In this document: positions 8,099 through 15,656 of the stretch, in pieces
Layout: every line of letters starts with the position of its first letter
Numbering within the stretch: the stretch's first letter is position 1
Assembly (NCBI GenBank): GCA_003152075.1
Contig: PLZG01000062.1
Location: 1 to 60,694 of the forward strand
DNA: 60,694 nt
DNA from: a candidate division FCPU426 bacterium
Lineage (GTDB): Bacteria > Oederibacteriota > Muellerivitia > Muellerivitales > Muellerivitaceae
Direction of reading: 5' to 3'
The notes under the pieces: model-generated
Databases searched by the model: none
Seen by the model: the letters and a program-made list of their open reading frames with translations, nothing else
Told to the model about the DNA's origin: nothing
Program-made: the position numbers and the translations under genes

Positions 8099-9145
8099 TT
8101 ATTTCTTCACTTGAGGCCACTTATCCTTTGGTACGTCTTTATAAACTTCTTCCATTTTTTGGAAACCATCGGCAATAACAGTCGTGACCAAATTGTCCTT
8201 ATCCACCGGGATCGGGTCCAAAAAATAGCTTGGCACATCTTTCTTGCCGTTATTAGTGGTCACGCCTTTTTCCAAGGGCTCACCCTTCGCCAGCTTCACG
8301 GCGATTTCGGCGGCCTTAGCCGCAAGAAACTTCACGGGCTTATATACGGTCATAGTTTGGGTCCCCGCCAAGATGCGCTGGCAAGCCGCCAATTCAGCGT
8401 CCTGCCCCGCCACCAGCACCTTTCCGTCGAGCTTTTGTTCGGCCAGAGCCTGGATGCTACCTCCCGCCGTGCCGTCATAGGAATCCACTACCGCATCCAC
8501 CTTGTTGTTCGTGCGGGTCAGGATGTTTTCCATATTTTTCAAAGCGTTTACCGCCAACCAGTCATTGGACCATTGGTCGCCGACGATCTTGATATCACCC
8601 TTCTTGACCAGAGGGTCCAAAATGTTTCGCTGTCCCTTGCGAAGAAGAATCGCGTTATAGTCTGTGGGAGCCCCACCCATGAGAACATAGTTGCCTTTGG
8701 GTTTTAATTTCACGAGCGTGCTGGCCTGCAATTCCCCAACCTTGACATTGTCAAAGGAAACGTAAGCATCCACGTCCGAGTCTAAAATGAGCCGGTCGTA
8801 AGACAAAACAGGCACGCCCATCTTGTGGGCCGATTCCACGATAGTGGCGGAGCTTTTGGCGTTATGCGGAATAACCACCATGCACTTAATGCCCTGGGTC
8901 AGTAAGTTCTCGGCTTGTGAATTCTGGAGGGCGTCGTTGGATTCGGCCGACTGCACCAAAACCCCTACCCCTTGCTCATTGCATTTGGCGGTGAAAACAT
9001 CACGGTCCACGGCCCAGCGAGCCGCGCGAAGGGTATCCATGGAAAGGCCGATCTTGATTGGGTACTTGCTTTGGGAGTTCCCCCCGCAGCCAACAAAGAT
9101 GAAAGACCCAAACACAAGTGTAAATAAAATTTTAAGATTTTTCAT
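8099..9145 (-). CDS. xylF: D-xylose-type ABC substrate-binding lipoprotein
   Basis: 348 residues, ATG at 9145 behind AAGGAGAAGGA. The signal ends FIFVGCGG, a lipobox with Cys at residue 20, so the protein is membrane-anchored rather than freely periplasmic. The mature protein is a periplasmic-binding-protein type 1 fold close to XylF: KIGLSMDTLRAARWAVDRD, NDALQNSQAENLLTQGIK, PVLSYDRLILDSDVDAYVSFDN, LMGGAPTDYNAILLRKGQ and VLVAGQDAELAACQRI are typical. It would bind xylose released by the alpha-xylosidases. The ATPase and permease partners (xylG, xylH) are not next to it. Confidence 0.88.
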   Translation of the reverse strand: MKNLKILFTLVFGSFIFVGCGGNSQSKYPIKIGLSMDTLRAARWAVDRDVFTAKCNEQGVGVLVQSAESNDALQNSQAENLLTQGIKCMVVIPHNAKSSATIVESAHKMGVPVLSYDRLILDSDVDAYVSFDNVKVGELQASTLVKLKPKGNYVLMGGAPTDYNAILLRKGQRNILDPLVKKGDIKIVGDQWSNDWLAVNALKNMENILTRTNNKVDAVVDSYDGTAGGSIQALAEQKLDGKVLVAGQDAELAACQRILAGTQTMTVYKPVKFLAAKAAEIAVKLAKGEPLEKGVTTNNGKKDVPSYFLDPIPVDKDNLVTTVIADGFQKMEEVYKDVPKDKWPQVKK

Positions 9146-9170
9146 TCCTTCTCCTTTTTTGATTTTAATC

Positions 9171-9368
9171 TGTCATTGCGAGCCGCGAACTTTGCGACAG
9201 GCTTGGAGCGGTCATCCGAATTTCGGCTGGTTGTAGTTGGCCTTTTAGGCCAACTACAACCAGCCGTCAAGTTCATGGGTGAATTGCTGGACTACTTAAG
9301 ACTTATTTAAACTTGGGTTGCTTCGTCGTAACCGTTCCCCTATTCGGGGAACACTCCTCGCAATGACA
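9171..9368. repeat. dispersed palindromic repeat, GTCATTGCGAG family, with inner hairpin
   Basis: The outer ends are a perfect 12-bp inverted repeat (TGTCATTGCGAG / CTCGCAATGACA). Inside is a perfect 20-bp stem (9224-9243 / 9247-9266) with a TTT loop and a smaller hairpin (GTTCCCC / GGGGAAC, 9334-9352). The element ends one base from the GH29 stop codon and lies before the xylF-like gene. It resembles non-coding MITE-like elements. The inner 20-bp hairpin looks like a second element nested in the first. Confidence 0.8.
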
Positions 9369-9369
9369 G

Positions 9370-11610
9370 CTATTTTACTTCTATGGGGCCTAACGGTCCC
9401 TCATAAAGCCCCGCGCCCCCAGAACCGTTGTAGACCCGGATGGAAATGACATTGTCCTTGCCAAAATGAATTAGCTTGGCCGGAACCTCATAATGCCGAT
9501 CCTGGTTCCACGCCGTATTTTTGCCGGGGGGAAAATCCCCCATGTGCCCAATCTCCTTGCCATTGAGATAGGAAATATCCGCGTCGTCAATCTTACCCAA
9601 GGGAAGAACAATAGAATGTCCCTTCCATTCCGCCGGAATAATAAAATGCTTGCGATACCAGCCGTAACAATTCTCGCATTTGTAGCCATGATCTTCCCAT
9701 TTCGCGGGAACCTTCACCTTTTCCCAAGAGTTCTCATCAAGCCTGGGTTTTATCCAATCGGGGTTGTCTCCCTTAGAAAACAGCCACTCGCCGGAAAGGT
9801 CGATGACCGGCATGGTAGCTTGTCCAAAAAGCATTGATTGTCCGGAAGCGGACAAAGCAACCTTGTAGACCCCAGCTTGTGAACTTTCGTAAGGCAACTC
9901 AATTGAACTAGTGGAGAGGGCGGTTACCGTAACCGTCTCGGACGAGACTTTTTTCCCATTGATCAAAAGTGAGATTTCCCTCGCCGATTCGGCATCACCA
10001 TAATTCTGGATAACCGCCTTGGCCGCGAAACCCGAGGAAGTCGTATCTATTTTCAGCCCGCCCATCATCGAACCATCTAATAGTGCCTTGTAAACCACCG
10101 AGGATGAACCGGTTTTCAAGGGAACAGGCAATGTCAGCCCATCGTCTTTACGATCCCACTTCACGGTTTCAGTTGAGCCCAAGATGGTCACTTCTTTGAT
10201 CTTCACCCCAGGCGCTCCTTTTTTTCCCAAAAAGGTAACTTGAAGGGGTTTGGTGGGTGGCACCATGGAAAGAACGTATAGGGCGTTTCCTTTTCGTGTA
10301 AAACGCACGTCTCCTTCCTGATACTTCATGTCCGACTCGCTGAACTTCCCGCCACCATCCTGGGTGGGCCCTTCCCCGTTGACGATCCACGGCCTGGTGC
10401 CATAAATAGCCTCGCCGTTCACCTTCAACCAATCCCCTATCTCCAGAAGCACTTTTTCCTGTGCCTCTGGAATGGTGCCGTCGGGTTTAGGGCCGATATC
10501 CAAAAGAAGGTTTCCGTTCTTGCTCACCGCGTCAATAAGGGTGCGAATCAAGTACCCAGAGTCTTTAAGCTGGTCATCCTTTAGGTAGGCCCAGGACCGC
10601 CAACTCACCGAAGTATCGGTTTGCCAGGCCACGGGGTTAATGCCGGGAAGTTTTCCTTTTTCCACGTCCTGAACCGCCGTGCCGGGAACAAATGCCTTGT
10701 CCTTGGTATTGAGAACCACTCCCTGCTTCCATTCCGCCCCCCGGTTGTAATAGTAGGCCATGAACTTCCTCAGGTAAGGCGCAAACTCGGGTTTCTCGCC
10801 CACCCACCAATCGAAGTACATGATCTGAGGTTTGTATTTGTCCACCAATTCACAGGACCGGGCCAACCAGTTGCGCAGGTATTCTTCGCTTGGGGTACTG
10901 TAATCTTCCTCAGCCGGGCCATAAAAATCGAAATTTTTGGGATCTTTCACGTCCGAATCAAATTTGGTCCCACCGCTCATGAACCACCAATGTTCAGCCC
11001 GGTGGGAAGAGAACCCGGCGACTAGACCGGCGGCACGGTAGGCTTTCTCTTCAAGGCCGATGAGGTCCTTCTTGGGGCCCATTTTGGCGGCAGTCCATCG
11101 AGAAAGGTCGGAATCATACATGGCGAAACCGTCGTGATGCTCGGCCACCGGCATCACGTACCTGGCGCCGGCCTCCTTGAAGACCTCGGCCCAATGGGCG
11201 GGGTCGAATTTGTCCGCTTTGAATTGGGGAATAAAATCTTTATAGCCGAATTTGGATTGGGGGCCATAGGTGGCCACGTGGTGTTTGAAAGCGTCGTCCC
11301 ATGTCAAGTCCATCTGGTACATGTTGCGGGAATACCACTCGTTGGCGTAGCCGGGAACGGAATAAAGGCCCCAGTGGATGAAAATACCAAACTTGGCGTC
11401 CTGGTACCAATCGGGAATCTGGTATTTCCGCAGTGAATCCCAATCGTCTTTAAAGGGCCCGGATTGGATGACAGACTCAACCTGGGCGATCTTCATATCA
11501 ACCTTGGCCTTTTCGGAACCCGATTCCCACGAAGCTCCAAAAGCCACCTCATTCATCAAAATTGCCATTCCGGAAATCATTAATAACATACGACTTCTTT
11601 TCGGACTCAT
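9370..11610 (-). CDS. secreted GH29 alpha-L-fucosidase with C-terminal beta-sandwich domains
   Basis: 746 residues, ATG at 11610 behind AAGGCGGG, signal peptide to about residue 25. The GH29 catalytic domain spans roughly 65-480: WYQDAKFGIFIHWGLYSVPG, YVMPVAEHHDGFAMYDSDLS and the nucleophile strand QIMYFDWWVGE with Asp near residue 267. GH29 enzymes release alpha-L-fucose, for example from fucosylated xyloglucan side chains, with retention of configuration. The C-terminus adds a CARDB-like segment (about 500-600) and a GH2-N-like galactose-binding fold (DLSGEWLFSKGDNPDW...WYRKHFIIP). It starts 27 bases after the terminator of the preceding binding-lipoprotein gene. It ends in TAG. Confidence 0.9.
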   Translation of the reverse strand: MSPKRSRMLLMISGMAILMNEVAFGASWESGSEKAKVDMKIAQVESVIQSGPFKDDWDSLRKYQIPDWYQDAKFGIFIHWGLYSVPGYANEWYSRNMYQMDLTWDDAFKHHVATYGPQSKFGYKDFIPQFKADKFDPAHWAEVFKEAGARYVMPVAEHHDGFAMYDSDLSRWTAAKMGPKKDLIGLEEKAYRAAGLVAGFSSHRAEHWWFMSGGTKFDSDVKDPKNFDFYGPAEEDYSTPSEEYLRNWLARSCELVDKYKPQIMYFDWWVGEKPEFAPYLRKFMAYYYNRGAEWKQGVVLNTKDKAFVPGTAVQDVEKGKLPGINPVAWQTDTSVSWRSWAYLKDDQLKDSGYLIRTLIDAVSKNGNLLLDIGPKPDGTIPEAQEKVLLEIGDWLKVNGEAIYGTRPWIVNGEGPTQDGGGKFSESDMKYQEGDVRFTRKGNALYVLSMVPPTKPLQVTFLGKKGAPGVKIKEVTILGSTETVKWDRKDDGLTLPVPLKTGSSSVVYKALLDGSMMGGLKIDTTSSGFAAKAVIQNYGDAESAREISLLINGKKVSSETVTVTALSTSSIELPYESSQAGVYKVALSASGQSMLFGQATMPVIDLSGEWLFSKGDNPDWIKPRLDENSWEKVKVPAKWEDHGYKCENCYGWYRKHFIIPAEWKGHSIVLPLGKIDDADISYLNGKEIGHMGDFPPGKNTAWNQDRHYEVPAKLIHFGKDNVISIRVYNGSGGAGLYEGPLGPIEVK

Positions 11611-11637
11611 TGACCCGCCTTGTGAAAAACAGAAATA

Positions 11638-11669
11638 AAAAAGGTGGCCCCGCCAGGAGCCACCTTTTT
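11638..11669 (-). terminator. intrinsic terminator after the 11792-12436 lipoprotein
   Basis: An 11-bp stem (AAAAAGGTGGC / GCCACCTTTTT) with a 10-base loop; on the minus strand it ends in a run of six T. It separates the binding lipoprotein from the GH29 gene, whose ATG is 27 bases beyond. The gap 11670-11791 is AT-rich and shows nothing else. Confidence 0.85.
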
Positions 11670-11791
11670 AAAAATGTTTTGCGGAAAAATTTGAACTTAT
11701 CGACACAAAAACTTTAAGAGTACTTTTAATAATAGCCTTCAGCAGAAAACTAATTTAAAGAATCTAATTTCACTAAAATAATTTTAGTTGG

Positions 11792-12436
11792 TCAATAGAT
11801 ATGGATATCGTCAATCTTGACATTGCCAGGAATAACGGTTCCCGACCCCCCTGTGGCTGCCTGAATAATGATGGAAGTTACTTTACTCATATTGACGCCC
11901 CCGTATATCGACGTAGGGAAGGATAAACTCAATGCGGTCCATGCGCCTTGAGTGAGGTTGGCATAATAACTGTAACTGACGTTCGTGCCATCGGATGGAA
12001 AAATTTGGCCGCCCGGAAAGCCTCCAACAACGGTACCGGCGTCGATCCACATTTCGCATTGAATGCCGCCACCAGTCAAATCAATCGAGGGAAATGTATG
12101 AACAATACCAGCACTGGTATTGTTCGCGGTGAATGGGGCGTAGAGGTTCAAGCAATAGAGTGGGGTGATATCCCCCGGCGCGGCAAGAGTCATGACCACG
12201 CCCGGAATGTTCCCACCCGTCGCGGTCCAGCCTTGCGCGGTATTATTCTCAAAGTTATAAGTGTTATTAAAAGGGGTGGGCGTTGGAGTGGCCGTAAAAG
12301 GGGGGGGCACAAAGGCAGCAATGGGTGGATAATTACCGGTACAGCCCTGTTGCAGCCACGAAAAAGACATCATTCCCAACATTAAAAACGCGGAAAAGAA
12401 AACCCATTTTGACGTCTTCATCTTTCTTTTACTCAT
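11792..12436 (-). CDS. carbohydrate-binding-like lipoprotein
   Basis: 214 residues from the ATG at 12436, placed behind GGGAGGG (an upstream in-frame ATG at 12457 overlaps the ribosome site). The signal ends SWLQQGC, a lipobox, followed by a short FTATPTPTP linker and one jelly-roll-like domain of about 150 residues ending GNVKIDDIHIY. The closing strand (hydrophobic-D-D-x-hydrophobic) is shared by the other lipoproteins here and is typical of galactose-binding/CBM-like domains. It is probably a surface glycan-binding lipoprotein made with the porins upstream. No exact CBM family can be assigned by eye. Confidence 0.65.
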   Translation of the reverse strand: MSKRKMKTSKWVFFSAFLMLGMMSFSWLQQGCTGNYPPIAAFVPPPFTATPTPTPFNNTYNFENNTAQGWTATGGNIPGVVMTLAAPGDITPLYCLNLYAPFTANNTSAGIVHTFPSIDLTGGGIQCEMWIDAGTVVGGFPGGQIFPSDGTNVSYSYYANLTQGAWTALSLSFPTSIYGGVNMSKVTSIIIQAATGGSGTVIPGNVKIDDIHIY

Positions 12437-12472
12437 CTGAACCCTCCCCCGTCTCAAGCGGGCCGTTTCAAA

Positions 12473-13246
12473 TTAAAAAAACTGTATTTCATCCACGTAG
12501 AAATCCACTTTAACCGTTGTATTTGGCAAGTTATTTCCGCCTTCCGACCATTGAAGGCCGACGATTTGCTGTAAATTCGCCCCCGACAGGGTCGGAGGCA
12601 CAATGGCCGCCCCGTAATTTCCGCGGGTCATGGAAGAAAAAGGGAGGGAAACGAGCTGCCAATTGCCGCCAGTAACGCCATAGGCATACGCAAAACCATT
12701 GTAACAGGCGTTGCTTGCCGCGCTTTGATTGCAGGTTCCATTGGGCGGGATGGAGGTTTGAAGCACCGGGATGGAAAAGGACCTAACGACCGCAGTATCA
12801 TCGTTCATTACCTTAAGGTAGAACTTTATGCCGGTAAACAGGCTGGCGTCGTAAACCGAGACAGGGGCCCCATTCAAAGTGACACCGGCACTCTCGATGG
12901 GTATCCCGAATTGGATCGCTTGATAATTGTTACCTGTAGAAGGAGTAAAAACCGAACCGTTTATCCAAACGCAATGCGCCGTATTATTCGCGCCGGGAGC
13001 CACAATGAGCGGGGTCACGTTAGGACTCCCGTTGCCGTTGATGGCGCCGACCGTTTGGACATGGTTCCCGAGCCTGTTAGCCTCAGCCAAACTCGGATTG
13101 ATGATGAGCCCGCTTTCAAAATTGACAACCATCGAAGGGTTAGGTCCCGTCGAAGAGAGATAGCTCGAAGGATACTGGGTATTGCACCCAGTCCAAACCA
13201 AGGCCCCCATAAGGGCTATTAAGCAAAACTTAAAACTGGACTTCAT
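12473..13246 (-). CDS. carbohydrate-binding-like lipoprotein, paralogue of 20543-21310
   Basis: 257 residues, ATG at 13246 behind GGAG; the start overlaps the end of the upstream porin gene by 17 bases, so translation is probably coupled. Lipobox LVWTGC. The rest is one CBM11/CIA30-like jelly roll: VNFESG near the start, YDASLFTGIKFYLKV with an exposed aromatic, RSFSIPVLQT and the terminal VDFYVDEIQFF. Residue order and spacing match the protein at 20543-21310. It probably binds oligosaccharides at the outer surface and hands them to the adjacent porins, a role analogous to SusD/E/F but from a different fold family. Confidence 0.65.
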   Translation of the reverse strand: MKSSFKFCLIALMGALVWTGCNTQYPSSYLSSTGPNPSMVVNFESGLIINPSLAEANRLGNHVQTVGAINGNGSPNVTPLIVAPGANNTAHCVWINGSVFTPSTGNNYQAIQFGIPIESAGVTLNGAPVSVYDASLFTGIKFYLKVMNDDTAVVRSFSIPVLQTSIPPNGTCNQSAASNACYNGFAYAYGVTGGNWQLVSLPFSSMTRGNYGAAIVPPTLSGANLQQIVGLQWSEGGNNLPNTTVKVDFYVDEIQFF

Positions 13247-15656
13247 AGGTTAACTCCACAATGTGATCGATCAACTTGGTCTGAGTGATGGCGTTCCACG
13301 TATAGTTCCCCTGGTACCACTCATAATCCAGGTAGATGTTCGAATTACGGTTAATCTTCAAATCGCTCGACAAGAGCATTATTTGCGAGCTCCCATTGAC
13401 GGTAAATGTCGAATAGCGCCCCAAGTCGGTATTATCATACAAGTAAGAATACCGCGTCCAGTTACTTCCCCCGATTCCCGCGTCGGTCCCGTTACTATCC
13501 TGCTCGCTGAAAGAGGCCCCGACTTCCCAGACCGGTAGCACATCCGCTTTTAGGCTTCCAATGATCCAAGTCGTTGTTAGCGTTCCCAAGGCACTGTTGG
13601 TTTGCTCAAAGCGCGCGTTGGTTCCCAATTCCAAAGGCCGGTCAAGGCCAATGAAAGGCGCCAAATTGAAGGACGGCCCCACATTGATGTAGGTAAAGGT
13701 ACGGATTGGGACAATTGTCGTGCCCACTGGGCTGTCTACAGGAACAAACGCAGTTCCAGGAGTGAGAACTGAGCTATTTACTACAAGGTTACCACTGATT
13801 TCCTGGACAAAGTAAGCCGAGCCTTTAATTTTCAGGGCCTGCTCCCTAAGCGCTTTAACGTCCAATTCTGCGCCAAAACCCTGCCGGTTGGGGGTCGCCA
13901 AACCATAGGGGAAAGTATTGTCCTGGGTGCGGTCATAAAAACCATAAATACCCCCGGCCCTTGGGACGTTTTGGAGGAAATATTGGCTCCTCAGGTCAAC
14001 ATTACTGAACAAGGGGTTATTCACGGCAAAACCGGAGGTGGCAGTTACGGCATCCTGCCGGGTTTGCGCCATGGGGGAATAATAATAAGGCCCTACGTTC
14101 AAGACATTGAGGGTTAATTTGGATTCGCCCAATTGAAAATAAGGCCCGGCCATCAATGCAAAATCCTTGCTGATTTTAGCATTATCTATCTTATCGTCCT
14201 GGAAACTGCTGAAGGCGTATTCCATCGCCCCGCCGAAATAAAAGTCACCGCCCAATCCCACCTTGATGTCAGGCCTCACGCTGCCCGTGAGATATTGGTG
14301 CGCCCAAGTCGAGGGATTGAACTGTCCGTAAGGCGAACCTGGTGTTTGGGTGTTAAGTGGTTCGTCGAGGATGATTCCATAGGTATCCACGCCCAGTTGG
14401 AAGGAGGTTCCGCCCAAATACCACTTTTGAGTCTTCAATCCGCCCGTGCCGCCGAAAACCCAATCGGTAAATTGGCCGGGGCCAAAAAACCAACCCGTGT
14501 CGGTAAAACCGTTTCGGATCATATTGGCAAAAGCGGAACCATGAATTTCGCTGATCAGACCCCCGTCCGGCCACATTGCGGCAGTCCCAATTTTTAAACC
14601 GCGGAATGGCCAATCAGGTTCATGGTTTAAAAAGCTCTCATACTTGGCCCAGTCATCCTGCCGGGCGTAAGCCTCAGGCAAAAAGGCCAAATCAAGGTTA
14701 TTCCGGTTCCAAAGCGTAAGGGGAGTATAAGATTCTCCGAAATCCCCTACGGTGGCCGACATCCAAGTTGGGTTGAATTCCATGCTGACCCGTCGAACCG
14801 TAAATACCGGATTGTCATTAGGCGTAACGGTAGACCCTAGCCGGAAGATGGAATCCCAGCTGATTTCTTTCGAAACCGTCCCCACTGGGTTAAGGTCCAA
14901 AAAGGCGGAGGTCGTCCGAGCCCCGGGATAAGGTAGCGCCACTCCGCTGCTGGCCGTGTCAAATTGATTAGACATGAGGTTGATCCGTCCAACTCCATGG
15001 ATCGCGACCGTGGGGAATTGCTCAATACCCTTTATCCTCTTGCGAAGGTCATATTGGTCGGCGTCCACGTTGTCTGCACGGTCCCGAACCGCTTTTAACC
15101 TGTCCTTAACCGCTTTGAGCTCGTATTGATAGGCCTCGTCCAGGCTATGGAGGCTTTCCGCCGCCTTGGCTAAACCGGCCGGGGACTCGTCAGGCGTGGC
15201 CTGGGCCGAAGCCTTCTCCGAACCAGGGGCCTGAAGCTCATCGCTTGAGGATGCCGGGGGCACCTGTCCATCCGCTGGCGGAGGAGGTATTTCCATATCA
15301 GCCTGAGCCACTACCAACTCGTCATATTTCCGATGGGCCTTCAGGATTCTTTGGACGACGTCATATCGGGTTAAAGGGGCCTCGGAGTCAGTCACCGTCA
15401 ACAAGCCAGCCTTGGCTAATTTTTTCAAGTGTTTATAAGTAACATCCGTCGAGGGAACGGTATCGAAAAGATTGTCCGATGCGGCTTGTACGATTGATAT
15501 AGTTCCAAATAAGAACAGTACCAACAAAACTGCCATTCTGAGGCGAACTTCGCCGAAGAATCTATGTTTCAAGGCAAAACAAAGATCCTTCGCTTCGCTC
15601 AGGATGACAATCCCGGAATTGAAAATGGGTTTGAGTGTTTTAGAAGCTGACTTCAT
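13230..15656 (-). CDS. SLH-coiled-coil outer-membrane porin, third of three
   Basis: 808 residues from the ATG at 15656, which has GGAGG seven bases upstream and overlaps the end of the preceding porin by 17 bases. After the start, residues 16-40 (IVILSEAKDLCF...RFFGEVRLR) are the translation of a dispersed repeat; the real hydrophobic signal core begins MAVLLVLFLFGT at residue 41. Then come an SLH-like module (DTVPSTDVTYKHLKKLAKAG), a Pro/Ala linker, a coiled coil (residues 165-215) and a barrel of about 590 residues ending ELTYEVQF. SLH-porins anchor to the cell wall and form diffusion channels. An internal start at 15536 is possible but lacks a clear ribosome site. Confidence 0.75.
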   Translation of the reverse strand: MKSASKTLKPIFNSGIVILSEAKDLCFALKHRFFGEVRLRMAVLLVLFLFGTISIVQAASDNLFDTVPSTDVTYKHLKKLAKAGLLTVTDSEAPLTRYDVVQRILKAHRKYDELVVAQADMEIPPPPADGQVPPASSSDELQAPGSEKASAQATPDESPAGLAKAAESLHSLDEAYQYELKAVKDRLKAVRDRADNVDADQYDLRKRIKGIEQFPTVAIHGVGRINLMSNQFDTASSGVALPYPGARTTSAFLDLNPVGTVSKEISWDSIFRLGSTVTPNDNPVFTVRRVSMEFNPTWMSATVGDFGESYTPLTLWNRNNLDLAFLPEAYARQDDWAKYESFLNHEPDWPFRGLKIGTAAMWPDGGLISEIHGSAFANMIRNGFTDTGWFFGPGQFTDWVFGGTGGLKTQKWYLGGTSFQLGVDTYGIILDEPLNTQTPGSPYGQFNPSTWAHQYLTGSVRPDIKVGLGGDFYFGGAMEYAFSSFQDDKIDNAKISKDFALMAGPYFQLGESKLTLNVLNVGPYYYSPMAQTRQDAVTATSGFAVNNPLFSNVDLRSQYFLQNVPRAGGIYGFYDRTQDNTFPYGLATPNRQGFGAELDVKALREQALKIKGSAYFVQEISGNLVVNSSVLTPGTAFVPVDSPVGTTIVPIRTFTYINVGPSFNLAPFIGLDRPLELGTNARFEQTNSALGTLTTTWIIGSLKADVLPVWEVGASFSEQDSNGTDAGIGGSNWTRYSYLYDNTDLGRYSTFTVNGSSQIMLLSSDLKINRNSNIYLDYEWYQGNYTWNAITQTKLIDHIVELTYEVQF
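15532..15609. repeat. dispersed repeat (ATTCTGAGG...CAGGATGAC family) inside a porin gene
   Basis: About 78 bases with imperfect inverted ends: GCCATTCTGAGG on one side and CTCAGGATGAC on the other, with the inner pair GAAGAATCT / AGATCCTTC. On the minus strand it is read in frame as part of the 13230-15656 gene and gives the peptide VILSEAKDL, a known coding signature of this repeat type. It lies between the start codon and the hydrophobic core of the signal peptide. Confidence 0.8.

Noticed and set aside
9171-9368. Insertion sequence
   Set aside because: The element has inverted ends but is under 200 bases with no transposase frame, so it is listed as a dispersed repeat.
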